NCBI RefSeq assembly: GCF_029866045.1
Contig: NZ_JARXAB010000141.1
Location: 1-38,262 of the forward strand
Direction: 5' to 3'
DNA length: 38,262 nt
Source: Ramlibacter sp.
GTDB lineage: Bacteria > Pseudomonadota > Gammaproteobacteria > Burkholderiales > Burkholderiaceae_C
Made by a program: the position numbers and the translations under genes. Positions 26,973 to 33,740 of this stretch are shown here, in pieces (position 1 is the stretch's first letter; each line of letters starts with the position of its first letter). The notes below the pieces were generated by a model. The model did no database searches and was not told the DNA's origin. It saw only the letters and a program-made list of their open reading frames with translations.

Positions 26973-27002
26973 TTGACCAAACGCGTATATGTTCATAACA
27001 TA
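26973..27002 (+). promoter_or_regulatory. Promoter and operator-like inverted repeat of the toxin-antitoxin pair
   Basis: TTGACC (26973-26978), a 17-bp spacer and TAACAT (26996-27001) make a sigma-70-like promoter. Inverted repeat TATGTT-CAT-AACATA (26988-27002) overlaps the -10 and lies 5 bp before the toxin start. Such repeats are where antitoxins usually autoregulate. Confidence 0.65.
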
Positions 27003-27007
27003 CATCC

Positions 27008-27313
27008 ATGATTGACTTCGACTCCGTTGTCGGCTTCGAGTGGGACGCGGGGAACCAGCGAAAGAGTGAGGTCAAGCACGGCGTGACTCAGGTTGGGGCT
27101 GAAGAAATATTCTTCAATCAGCCGCTGCTGCTCAGCGCTGATGACAAGCACAGCGATGAGGAGCGACGCTATCTGGCGCTGGGCAAGACAAGCCAGGCCA
27201 GGGCGCTGACCCTGATCTTCACACTTCGTCAAGGTGAAACGCTAATACGGGTGATTTCCGCCCGCGATCAGCATCGCAAGGAAAGGCTGTTGTATGAACA
27301 AGCTCCCCAGTAA
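27008..27313 (+). CDS. brnT: BrnT-family toxin (type II toxin-antitoxin ribonuclease)
   Basis: A 101-residue protein matching the BrnT pattern: VGFEWDAGNQRKSEVKHGV, an EEIFF helix, DKHSDEERRYLALGKTSQ, a strand hairpin LTLIFTLRQGETLIRVISA and a basic tail RDQHRKERLLYE. BrnT is a RelE-like ribonuclease that halts translation; BrnA neutralises it. Here it comes first, overlapping the antitoxin by 20 bp, which is the usual order. The pair sits between two copies of the tRNA-Met 3' end and has its own promoter. Confidence 0.92.
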   Translation: MIDFDSVVGFEWDAGNQRKSEVKHGVTQVGAEEIFFNQPLLLSADDKHSDEERRYLALGKTSQARALTLIFTLRQGETLIRVISARDQHRKERLLYEQAPQ

Positions 27314-27584
27314 AACCAAGACGGCACCGACGTTCCGCTCAGAGGCTAAAGAGCGTGAGTTCTGGGAGTCCAAGGACAACGACGCGACCCAGTTCTTTGA
27401 CCCCGCAAAAACGTCTGCTGTCACGTTCAAGAACCTCAAGCCGTCCACGACCAGCATCTCGATCAGGCTCTCCGACAGCCTGCTCGATGGCATTCGGCAA
27501 CAGGCCAATAAGCTGGATGTTCCTTACCAGTCATTGATGAAGGTCTGGCTGACCGAAAAACTGCGTGAAGCTGCCAAGGGGTGA
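27294..27584 (+). CDS. brnA: CopG-type antitoxin (BrnA-like) of the toxin-antitoxin pair
   Basis: A 96-residue protein. An N-terminal acidic toxin-binding part (FRSEAKEREFWESKDN, ATQFFD) is followed by FKNLKPSTTSISIRLSDSLLDGIRQQA and VPYQSLMKVWLTEKL, the ribbon-helix-helix of CopG-type antitoxins. It should bind DNA as a dimer at the inverted repeat upstream of the toxin and repress the pair. It begins inside the toxin gene, favouring translational coupling. Confidence 0.9.
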   Translation: MNKLPSKTKTAPTFRSEAKEREFWESKDNDATQFFDPAKTSAVTFKNLKPSTTSISIRLSDSLLDGIRQQANKLDVPYQSLMKVWLTEKLREAAKG

Positions 27585-27612
27585 CGTGCCCGCATGGCCT
27601 GCGGGCATCTAG

Positions 27613-27647
27613 AGGTCCGCGGTTCGAATCCGTGAAGCGCCGCCAAA
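27613..27647 (+). repeat. Right copy of the tRNA 3'-end direct repeat (possible att site)
   Basis: Matches 26869-26903 at 34 of 35 bases (discriminator A changed to G) without the tRNA's 5' half, so it is not a functional tRNA. The following terminator is also similar to that of the left copy, so similarity extends about 75 bp. Confidence 0.85.
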
Positions 27648-27652
27648 CAAAG

Positions 27653-27681
27653 CCCCGTTGTTGAAGGACAGCGGGGGTTTT
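27653..27681 (+). terminator. Rho-independent terminator after the right repeat
   Basis: Stem CCCCGTTGT / ACAGCGGGG (one G-T pair), loop TGAAGG, then GTTTT. It resembles the terminator after tRNA-Met and would also end the toxin-antitoxin transcript. Confidence 0.8.
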
Positions 27682-27810
27682 CTTTGCCTGATTCGATCAA
27701 AGGCGTCAGAGTACACTTCATAGTCGTTTTGACTTTTTCGGCCAAACCCGAAACGAGGTCGGCGCTCGCTAATCGCCCCTTGCCCTAACCATGGGCAACT
27801 GGAATGTCGG

Positions 27811-28032
27811 ATGGACGTTGAGGCTCAATTTGTTCGCATGACGGCTGGGCTGGTGCGCATCTACCAGCGGACGGCACCTAATTGGGTGAGGCGGCAATGT
27901 CTCTACAGCCCCTGCTGCTCGGACTACATGATTTTGTCGCTTCAAAAGTACGGCCTCTTTCGAGGAGGTACCAAGGGGCTGCTGCGAATACTGCGTTGCC
28001 GAAGGCCCTATGGCGGCTCCGATTGGCCCTAA
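27811..28032 (+). CDS. yidD: Solitary YidD-family membrane-insertion factor
   Basis: A 73-residue protein with the YidD pattern: VRIYQRTAPNWVRRQCLYSPCCSDYMI (CxxxPxCSxY), a helix with LQKYGLFRGG and the ending LRILRCRRPYGGSDW. YidD aids membrane-protein insertion and is normally encoded with rpmH-rnpA-yidC; here it is not, so it may be an extra copy. A 21-codon membrane ORF follows 11 bp later with a strong ribosome binding site. ATG at 27811 is assumed; ATG at 27838 is possible. Confidence 0.82.
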   Translation: MDVEAQFVRMTAGLVRIYQRTAPNWVRRQCLYSPCCSDYMILSLQKYGLFRGGTKGLLRILRCRRPYGGSDWP

Positions 28033-28043
28033 GGAGACATTGA

Positions 28044-28109
28044 ATGGACGGATGTATCAAGTTCTTGGTAATACTCATTTTGCTCGGCATCGTGATTTGG
28101 ATGTTCTGA
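28044..28109 (+). CDS. Tiny (21-residue) single-span membrane peptide
   Basis: An ATG at 28044 is preceded by a strong AAGGAG Shine-Dalgarno 7 bases away, which overlaps the yidD stop. The frame codes MDGCIKFLVI and LILLGIVIWMF before TGA, so almost the whole product is one transmembrane helix with a charged N-end. It was too short for ordinary gene calls. It lies between yidD and the next membrane-protein gene, which can start with GTG at 28115, 5 bp after its stop. Expression is inferred from the ribosome site and position only. Confidence 0.6.
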   Translation: MDGCIKFLVILILLGIVIWMF

Positions 28110-28114
28110 GACAC

Positions 28115-28576
28115 GTGAGGGATCAGCATCTTTCCCGGGAGCAGTGGGCCAAGATCATCTTGCTGGCCGTTTGCCTGCTGGTTTATGTCGCCTTCCACTG
28201 GGTGAGGCTTGCGTTGCCAGAAGGCTTCTGGCGTTCGTCTCTTCCGAGCATGCTGGTGATGCCCGTGATGCTGGCTGTGACCGATCTGTTCCCGTCGATT
28301 CGGTTCCACACTTGGCTCAACAAGGTGGCCATCACCTTGGCCGTCACACTCGCCGCAACGCTGTGGTTCGAGTTCACGGTACCCGCTTTTTATTCCCGCT
28401 CCACTTCTGACACTGCTGATGCGGCCGCGATGCTGCTTGGCTGGCTGCTCTATTTGGCCGTCGATCGGGCTGGAGATGCGATCAAGAGACTGCTGGGGCC
28501 GCGTGACATGGCCGGTGGGCCTGGCTCACAAAACTCCACTAATCGGAATATTCGACCGATTAACAGAACGCTGTAG
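28115..28576 (+). CDS. Unknown multi-span membrane protein (VanZ-like C-terminal pattern)
   Basis: Counting from a GTG at 28115 (MRDQHLSREQWAKIILLAV), a 153-residue protein with about four membrane segments near residues 12-32, 38-54, 67-88 and 100-118. TSDTADAAAMLLGWLLYLAVDR near the last helix resembles the end of VanZ-like proteins. GTG is preferred because upstream residues of the open frame (from ATG at 28010 or 28052) do not look coding and overlap the tiny peptide gene. Its last codons overlap the candidate promoter of the following Bug gene. Function unknown. Confidence 0.65.
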   Translation: MRDQHLSREQWAKIILLAVCLLVYVAFHWVRLALPEGFWRSSLPSMLVMPVMLAVTDLFPSIRFHTWLNKVAITLAVTLAATLWFEFTVPAFYSRSTSDTADAAAMLLGWLLYLAVDRAGDAIKRLLGPRDMAGGPGSQNSTNRNIRPINRTL

Positions 28577-28579
28577 GAT
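28540..28579 (+). promoter_or_regulatory. Inverted repeat and candidate promoter of the Bug-Bug-MmgE unit
   Basis: TAATCGG-N9-CCGATTA (28540-28562, perfect 7-bp arms) overlaps a possible -35 TTCGAC (28551-28556), with TAGGAT (28574-28579) after 17 bp. The arrangement fits a repressor site; the IclR regulator encoded downstream is a candidate. Confidence 0.5.
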
Positions 28580-28619
28580 GTTTACGGTCAAGCCTTCGTA
28601 TTGCACAGGAGCTCGAACC

Positions 28620-29591
28620 ATGAACATCAGCCGGAGAAATCTCGCAGCGCTTGCCGCAGGTGCCCTGTGCGGGCCTGTGTGGTCGCAAGGGGCTTACCCC
28701 ACGCGCGCGGTCAAAATGATCAACCCGTTTCCACCCGGCTCTCCGGTGGATCTGGTTGGTCGCCTGGTGGCGCAAAAGCTGCAGGAGACCTGGGGCCAAC
28801 CGGTGGTGGTCGAGAGCCGGGCCGGCGCCGGGGGCGCTGTCGGCGCAGAAGCAGTCGCCCGCGCGCCCGCCGATGGTTACACCCTGCTGGTCACCTCCGC
28901 ATCTACCCACGTGATCGCGCCGGCGCTGCGCAAGCAGCTGCCCTATGACGCGCAGAAAGACTTCGCGCCGCTGGCGCTGGCCGCCTACGGCCCGACCGCC
29001 GTGGTGGTGCACCCCTCGGTGCCCGTGCAGTCGCTGTCGCAGTTGGTGGCCTATGCCAAGGCCAACCCCGGCAAGGTGGCCTACGCCTCCTCGGGCTTGG
29101 GCACCATCTTGCATTTGAGCGGTGAGCTGTTTGCCTATCGCACAGGGGTCGAACTTTTGCATGTGCCCTACAAAGGCGCTGTGCCCGCCGCCACCGACCT
29201 GCTGTCGGGTCAGGTGCAACTGATGTTCGACTCCATCTCCAACGCAGCGCCCCAGGTCAAGGCCGGCAAGCTGCGGGCGCTGGCGGTGCTCACGCCGCAG
29301 CGCACGCCGCTCATGCCCGATGTGCCCACCGGCCAAGAGGCCGGCTTTGACGGCCTGGACTTCCCCGCCTGGATCGGTTTTTACGCACCCGCCGGTACGC
29401 CGCGCGAGGTGGTGATGCAGATCAACCGCGCCTTGCAAAGCGTGATGGGCCAAGCCGAGATCCGCGATCGCTTCATGCAAGGTGGCTTGATCCCCGCCAT
29501 GGTGGTCGATTCCGATTTCGGCCGCCTGGTGGGCGAGCAGCAAAAGATCGTGGCCGACCTCGTCCGAGCCGCCCGTATTCCGCAACAGTAA
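28620..29591 (+). CDS. Bug/TctC-type solute-binding protein (first of tandem pair)
   Basis: A 323-residue periplasmic protein: signal MNISRRNLAALAAGALCG with double Arg, then YPTRAVKMINPFPPGSPVDLVGRL, a GAGGAVGAEAV loop, APADGYTLLVTSAS, LPYDAQKDFAPLAL and LLHVPYKGAVPAATDLLSGQ. These are standard for the family that binds carboxylates for tripartite tricarboxylate transporters; no membrane subunits are in the window. AGGAG lies about 10 bases before ATG at 28620. A second Bug gene follows after 11 bp, suggesting two ligands or a ligand and its product. Confidence 0.95.
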   Translation: MNISRRNLAALAAGALCGPVWSQGAYPTRAVKMINPFPPGSPVDLVGRLVAQKLQETWGQPVVVESRAGAGGAVGAEAVARAPADGYTLLVTSASTHVIAPALRKQLPYDAQKDFAPLALAAYGPTAVVVHPSVPVQSLSQLVAYAKANPGKVAYASSGLGTILHLSGELFAYRTGVELLHVPYKGAVPAATDLLSGQVQLMFDSISNAAPQVKAGKLRALAVLTPQRTPLMPDVPTGQEAGFDGLDFPAWIGFYAPAGTPREVVMQINRALQSVMGQAEIRDRFMQGGLIPAMVVDSDFGRLVGEQQKIVADLVRAARIPQQ

Positions 29592-29602
29592 AGGTGTGAC
29601 GC

Positions 29603-30580
29603 ATGACCCGCATTGACCGCCGCGATGCCCTGATCGCCCTAGGTGCCTCCCTCGTTCCCCTGGCCGGCATGGCCCAGGCAGATTTCCCCAACCGAAACGT
29701 ACGGCTGGTGGTGCCCTTCCCGCCTGGCGGCGGCACCGATGTGCTTGCGCGGATGCTGGGAGAACGCCTTCGCCCGATGCTCAATCAAACCGTTGTCATC
29801 GACAACCGCCCGGGTGCCACAGGCAATATCGGCAACGACCATGTCTCCAAGTCTGTGGCCGATGGCTACACCCTGCTGATGCAGGGAACGATCATCGGGA
29901 TGTTTCCGCACATCTTCCAAAAGCTCACCTATGACCCGCTCAAGGACCTGCAGGCCGTCGGTGCCGTGGCGGAATCGGCCAATGTGATCGTGGTCCATCC
30001 GGCCAGCCCGCTGCAAACGCTCGACGACTTCGTGCGCAAGGCCAAAGAAAGGCCGGACAAGCCCTTGAACTACGGGACCGCAGGCGTAGGGTCGCCCCAG
30101 CACCTGGCCATGGAGCAGATGGCCCGGATTGCCGGCGTCAAGTTGCAGCACATCAATTACAAGGGCACCGCCCCCGCAGTGAATGACCTGCTGGCCAACC
30201 AGACTGACCTGGGGGCCTACAGCCTGAGCTCCATGTTGCCGCTGCTGCAAGGCAACAAGCTTCGCGCGCTGGCGGTGATGACCGAAAAGCGCACCGCACT
30301 GCTGCCCAATGTGCCCAGCGTCGCCGAGCTGGGTTATCGCGGCGTCGATTCCAGCATTCGCTTCGCGCTGTTCGTGCCGGCGGCAACGCCGGCCGATGTG
30401 GTGGCCAAGCTTGCAGCCGCCAACACGCGCGCCTTGGCCGATGCGTCGCTGCGCGAGGCCTTCCAGAAGGCCGGCTACGACATCGTGTCGGCCACGGGGC
30501 CGCAGGTGGCCGCCATGGTGCAGCGTGAATACGCCGTCTGGGGACCCATCGTCCGCGACCTGGGGCTGCAGCCCGAATGA
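29603..30580 (+). CDS. Bug/TctC-type solute-binding protein (second of tandem pair)
   Basis: A 325-residue periplasmic binding protein with a double-Arg signal MTRIDRRDALIALGASLVPL, FPNRNVRLVVPFPPGGGTDVLARML, a PGATGNIGNDHV loop, VADGYTLLMQG, LTYDPLKDLQAVG and INYKGTAPAVNDLLANQ. Diverged from its neighbour, so the pair is not a recent duplication. Its stop overlaps the next gene's start by four bases (ATGA), so it is coupled to the MmgE/PrpD enzyme. Confidence 0.95.
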   Translation: MTRIDRRDALIALGASLVPLAGMAQADFPNRNVRLVVPFPPGGGTDVLARMLGERLRPMLNQTVVIDNRPGATGNIGNDHVSKSVADGYTLLMQGTIIGMFPHIFQKLTYDPLKDLQAVGAVAESANVIVVHPASPLQTLDDFVRKAKERPDKPLNYGTAGVGSPQHLAMEQMARIAGVKLQHINYKGTAPAVNDLLANQTDLGAYSLSSMLPLLQGNKLRALAVMTEKRTALLPNVPSVAELGYRGVDSSIRFALFVPAATPADVVAKLAAANTRALADASLREAFQKAGYDIVSATGPQVAAMVQREYAVWGPIVRDLGLQPE

Positions 30581-31911
30581 GCTCTTTGTCTCGGTCCCTG
30601 GCCGAGCGCTGCGCCAGCCGATGGCACGAGGGCTACACCGCTGGCGAAGCCGATGCGCTAAAGGGCATCGTGCGCACCGCCATCATCGACACCGTGGCCT
30701 GCATCCTGGCCGGGCGCGATGACCCGGCCACGGTCAAGGTGTTGCAGTGGGCAACGCGTGACCCCGCCCCATCAGGTCCATCGCGCCTCCTTTTTGGCGC
30801 GCACCGGGCGCCGGCCCCTCAGGCTGCGCTGGTCAATGGCGTGGCAGGCCATGCGCTGGACTATGACGACGTGGGCCTGGCAGGGCACCCGAGCGTGGTG
30901 CTGGTGCCAGCCCTGATCGCCGAACACGAGCGCACGGGCTTGTCGGGTGCGGATCTGTGCGAGGCCTATGCCAAGGGCTATGCGGTCTGGGGCGATCTGC
31001 AGCGGCGCATGAAGTGCAGCATGCACGCGCGCGGCTGGCATCCCACGGCGATTTTTGGCACGCTGGCCGTGGCGGCGGCAATCGCCAGCGCCCGCCGCTT
31101 GAACCCCACGCAGACGGCCCATGCCCTGGGCATTGCCGCCAGCCTGGCCAGCGGCGTGGTGGCCAACTTTGGCTCCATGACCAAGCCCTTGCACATTGGC
31201 CGGGCGGCGGAGGCGGGAATGGTCGCCGCCGACTTTGCCGAGTTGGGCATGGACGCGTCAGCCGACGCGCTCGATGGCCGGGCCGGCCTGCTGGCCGCCC
31301 TGGTCGGCCCGCAGGATGTCGATTTGCAATCGCCGCCCGAGGCGGACTTTGAATCTACCCTGCTACGCCTGCGCCCCGGCATCAAGAAGTACCCGGTCTG
31401 CTACGCCGCACACCGCGTGGCCGACGGCGTGCTGGACCTGCGCCAGGCGCACGGCCTGCAGATCGAAGACATCGCGTCGGTTGATGCAACGATCAGCGCC
31501 ACCACCGCCGGGGTCTTGCGTCACCACAGGCCGGCCAGCTTGACCGAGGCCCGCTTCAGCCTCGAGTTCGTCGTGGCCACCGCACTGGTACACGGGCACC
31601 TCGGGCTGCGCGAAGTGTCGGAGGCGGCAATGGTCGACCCACGGGTGACCGCACTCATGCCGCGGGTGCACACCCACACCACGGACACGAGCTGTCCGCT
31701 CGAGCCCTCGTTTGCCTTGAATGACGAGGTGACCGTGCAACTCAAAGACGGCCGGACGCTCTCCAGCGGCCCCATCCGCTTCGCACGGGGCCACGCCGAG
31801 CTTCCCCTGAACGATGCGCAGCTGCGAGAGAAGCTCTTTGCGTGCGTGCCCGAGCAGGAAACGGCGCTGGCCGAGCAGCTGCTCGGCTGGGTGGACGCTG
31901 CCCTGGCCTGA
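30577..31911 (+). CDS. MmgE/PrpD family protein
   Basis: A 444-residue enzyme of the MmgE/PrpD fold. Landmarks are IIDTVACILAGRDD, LDYDDVGLAGHPSVVLVPAL, GWHPTAIFGTLAVAAAIA, GSMTKPLHIGRAAEAG and IKKYPVCYAAHRVADGVLD. It differs from the other two copies in this window (DYDD-VGLAGHPS instead of FDDTH-IHP), so it may have another substrate or reaction. Overlapping the second Bug gene, it is last in the unit and is convergent to IclR after a 3-bp gap. Confidence 0.93.
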   Translation: MSSLSRSLAERCASRWHEGYTAGEADALKGIVRTAIIDTVACILAGRDDPATVKVLQWATRDPAPSGPSRLLFGAHRAPAPQAALVNGVAGHALDYDDVGLAGHPSVVLVPALIAEHERTGLSGADLCEAYAKGYAVWGDLQRRMKCSMHARGWHPTAIFGTLAVAAAIASARRLNPTQTAHALGIAASLASGVVANFGSMTKPLHIGRAAEAGMVAADFAELGMDASADALDGRAGLLAALVGPQDVDLQSPPEADFESTLLRLRPGIKKYPVCYAAHRVADGVLDLRQAHGLQIEDIASVDATISATTAGVLRHHRPASLTEARFSLEFVVATALVHGHLGLREVSEAAMVDPRVTALMPRVHTHTTDTSCPLEPSFALNDEVTVQLKDGRTLSSGPIRFARGHAELPLNDAQLREKLFACVPEQETALAEQLLGWVDAALA

Positions 31912-31914
31912 ACC

Positions 31915-32751
31915 CTAGCGGCGCGCACCCTTCAAGGGGGCGGCCCAGGCGGGCGTGCTGGCGTCACCGAGCCAGCCAAGCGCGGTGCTGAACTGCTCGG
32001 CTTGCTGCAACAGGGTGCGCGCGAGGCGGGCCTCGGTGGTAGCCTGAAAACGCGCCTCGGGAATGGTCAGGCACAGCGCCGCCACCGCGCCCTGTCGATC
32101 AAACACTGGCGCGGCCATGCCGACAGCGCCCGGGATTTTCTGGCCCCGGGTGAGTGCATAGCCTTGCTGGCGAATCGCAGCCAACTCACGCTCCACCTGC
32201 ACGGGCTTGACCGCCTTGCGCGAGTCGGCCGGCGAGGGCCCCTCGGCCGCAATGATGTCCTGGCGAACTTCGTCCGGCAGGAAGGCCAGGATGCCGCGCC
32301 CGGTCGCGCCCCACACCAGCGAACTGGGCTGATAAAGCGCTGCCTCGTAACGCAGGGGATGGCTGCCATAGATGACCTTTGTCACCATGGCGTGGCGGGT
32401 GCGCGCCACATAGACAGACAGCACGCAGGTCTCGTCGCACGCATCGACCACGCCCTGCATGAATTTGCGGGCCACCGTCACAAGGTCGGTGCGCGAAGCC
32501 ACCAGGCCTCCGACGCGCAGGAACTCGAGGCCCGCCCGATACGTGCGCGGCGTTTGCCCCCGCTCGACAAAACCTTCGGCCATGAGCAAGTGCAAGAGGC
32601 GGTGGATGGTCGAGGCGGGTAGCTTCATCCTCTCGGCAACTTCACTGAGACTCGAATCGCCCTCGGTTTCGGCCAGGACCCGCAGCAAAAGGGCGATGCG
32701 GGCCACGGTTCCCGAAGATGTGGCGCTCTCAGGGGATCGGGTCGTGGTCAT
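31915..32751 (-). CDS. IclR-family transcriptional regulator
   Basis: A 278-residue regulator. Residues about 12-75 carry the IclR helix-turn-helix (SLSEVAERMKLPASTIHRLLHLLMAEGFVERG); the rest is the effector-binding GAF-like domain (MQGVVDACDETCVLSVYVARTR, SLVWGATGRGILAFLPDE, IPGAVGMAAPVFDRQGAVAAL). IclR proteins in such catabolic loci sense the pathway substrate. It is divergent from the large operon to the right, with a palindrome and a strong promoter in the 77-bp gap, and could also control the Bug-Bug-MmgE unit on its left. Confidence 0.94.
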   Translation of the reverse strand: MTTTRSPESATSSGTVARIALLLRVLAETEGDSSLSEVAERMKLPASTIHRLLHLLMAEGFVERGQTPRTYRAGLEFLRVGGLVASRTDLVTVARKFMQGVVDACDETCVLSVYVARTRHAMVTKVIYGSHPLRYEAALYQPSSLVWGATGRGILAFLPDEVRQDIIAAEGPSPADSRKAVKPVQVERELAAIRQQGYALTRGQKIPGAVGMAAPVFDRQGAVAALCLTIPEARFQATTEARLARTLLQQAEQFSTALGWLGDASTPAWAAPLKGARR

Positions 32752-32763
32752 GGGTTACTCGCG

Positions 32764-32791
32764 TTGACAGCCTGAATTTGGCACGGATAAT
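32764..32791 (+). promoter_or_regulatory. Consensus promoter of the catabolic operon
   Basis: TTGACA (32764-32769), a 16-bp spacer and GATAAT (32786-32791) form a strong sigma-70-type promoter in the gap between iclR and the first dehydrogenase gene. Transcription would begin near 32798. Confidence 0.75.
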
Positions 32792-32812
32792 ATTCCTTCA
32801 ATCAGAACTTAA

Positions 32813-32827
32813 TTCCGTTTAACGAAA
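32813..32827. promoter_or_regulatory. Candidate IclR operator
   Basis: TTCCGTTTAACGAAA is an imperfect palindrome like known IclR sites. It lies just before the ATG at 32829 and downstream of the likely transcription start, so it could block transcription or translation initiation. Confidence 0.55.
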
Positions 32828-32828
32828 C

Positions 32829-33731
32829 ATGCAAGAGGACATCATCGGTTTTGTCGGCTTAGGGCAAATGGGCGCAGCGATCGCACAGCGCCTTCTGGCC
32901 GCAGGTCACAAACTGATGGTGTACGACCTGAATCCGCAGGCAATCCGTCCGCTGGAGCAAGCCGGTGCGCAGGTGGCGCCCGACCTAGCCACCCTCGCGC
33001 GCACGACACCGGTGGTGTTCATGTCGCTGCCCTCTGTTGAGGCCACACACACCGTTGTCGGGGCGCTCCAAGGCGGGCAATGCCTCAAGGTGGTGGTGGA
33101 GACTTCCACTGTCGGGCCCGCGGCCGTGCGGTCAGTGGCTGCGCTTTTGGCTTCACAGGGGGTGGAATTGGTCGACGCCCCCGTCAGCGGCGGCCCGCGT
33201 GGGGCGGCAGCGGGCACGCTGTCGGTGATGCACGCGGCAAGCCCCAGCGCCATGGCCCGTGTGCTGCCCCTGCTCGAGACGATTGCCGGCAAGCGTTTTG
33301 ATGTCGGTGCGGTACCAGGCCTGGCCCAGGTGTGCAAGCTGGTGAACAACGCGATTTCCGCGGCCGGCATGGTTGCTGCCTGCGAGGCCACGGTGGTGGG
33401 CATCAAGGCCGGTCTGGATGCCGACACCTTGCTGGCGGCCATCAACGCCGGCTCGGGCCGCAATGCTGCAACGATCGACAAGTTTCCCGGCGCCATCCTG
33501 CCAGGCAGCTTCGACTACGGCGGACCCATGGGCTTGATGCTTAAGGACCTGTCGCTCTACCTGCAAGAAGCCTCTGCCGCCGGCGTACCGCAATCGGTGG
33601 TGCCTGCGGCCTTGGCCGCCTGGCAGACGGCCGTGGACCGCAGCGGCTTTGACGCCGACTACAGCCGTGTCATTTGTCATCTGGAGGCCGATGCCGGCGT
33701 GCAGGTGCGCTCTGGCGCTTCGCGCCGCTGA
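32829..33731 (+). CDS. NAD(P)-dependent 3-hydroxyisobutyrate-dehydrogenase-family enzyme (first copy)
   Basis: A 300-residue beta-hydroxyacid dehydrogenase. IGFVGLGQMGAAIAQRLLAAGH is the NAD(P) site, VDAPVSGGPRGAAAGTLSVM the substrate-binding block and LVNNAISAAG contains the helix with catalytic Lys. NAD versus NADP preference is not clear. Known family members oxidise 3-hydroxyisobutyrate, tartronate semialdehyde and related acids. The paralogue at 35587 is in the same operon, so the two probably act at different steps or on different stereoisomers. No clear Shine-Dalgarno, but an operator-like palindrome directly precedes the ATG. Confidence 0.92.
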   Translation: MQEDIIGFVGLGQMGAAIAQRLLAAGHKLMVYDLNPQAIRPLEQAGAQVAPDLATLARTTPVVFMSLPSVEATHTVVGALQGGQCLKVVVETSTVGPAAVRSVAALLASQGVELVDAPVSGGPRGAAAGTLSVMHAASPSAMARVLPLLETIAGKRFDVGAVPGLAQVCKLVNNAISAAGMVAACEATVVGIKAGLDADTLLAAINAGSGRNAATIDKFPGAILPGSFDYGGPMGLMLKDLSLYLQEASAAGVPQSVVPAALAAWQTAVDRSGFDADYSRVICHLEADAGVQVRSGASRR

Positions 33732-33740
33732 AAGGTAAAG

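Noticed and set aside
27613-27647. Second tRNA-Met gene
   Set aside because: Only the T-arm and acceptor 3' side are present; there is no D-arm or anticodon arm upstream.
27524-27745. Minus-strand open frame across the right tRNA repeat
   Set aside because: It crosses the terminator and repeat, has no ribosome binding site and resembles no family; it is a shadow.
28010-28114. Upstream extension of the membrane-protein gene
   Set aside because: The extra residues look unlike a protein start and overlap both yidD and the tiny membrane ORF; GTG at 28115 fits better.
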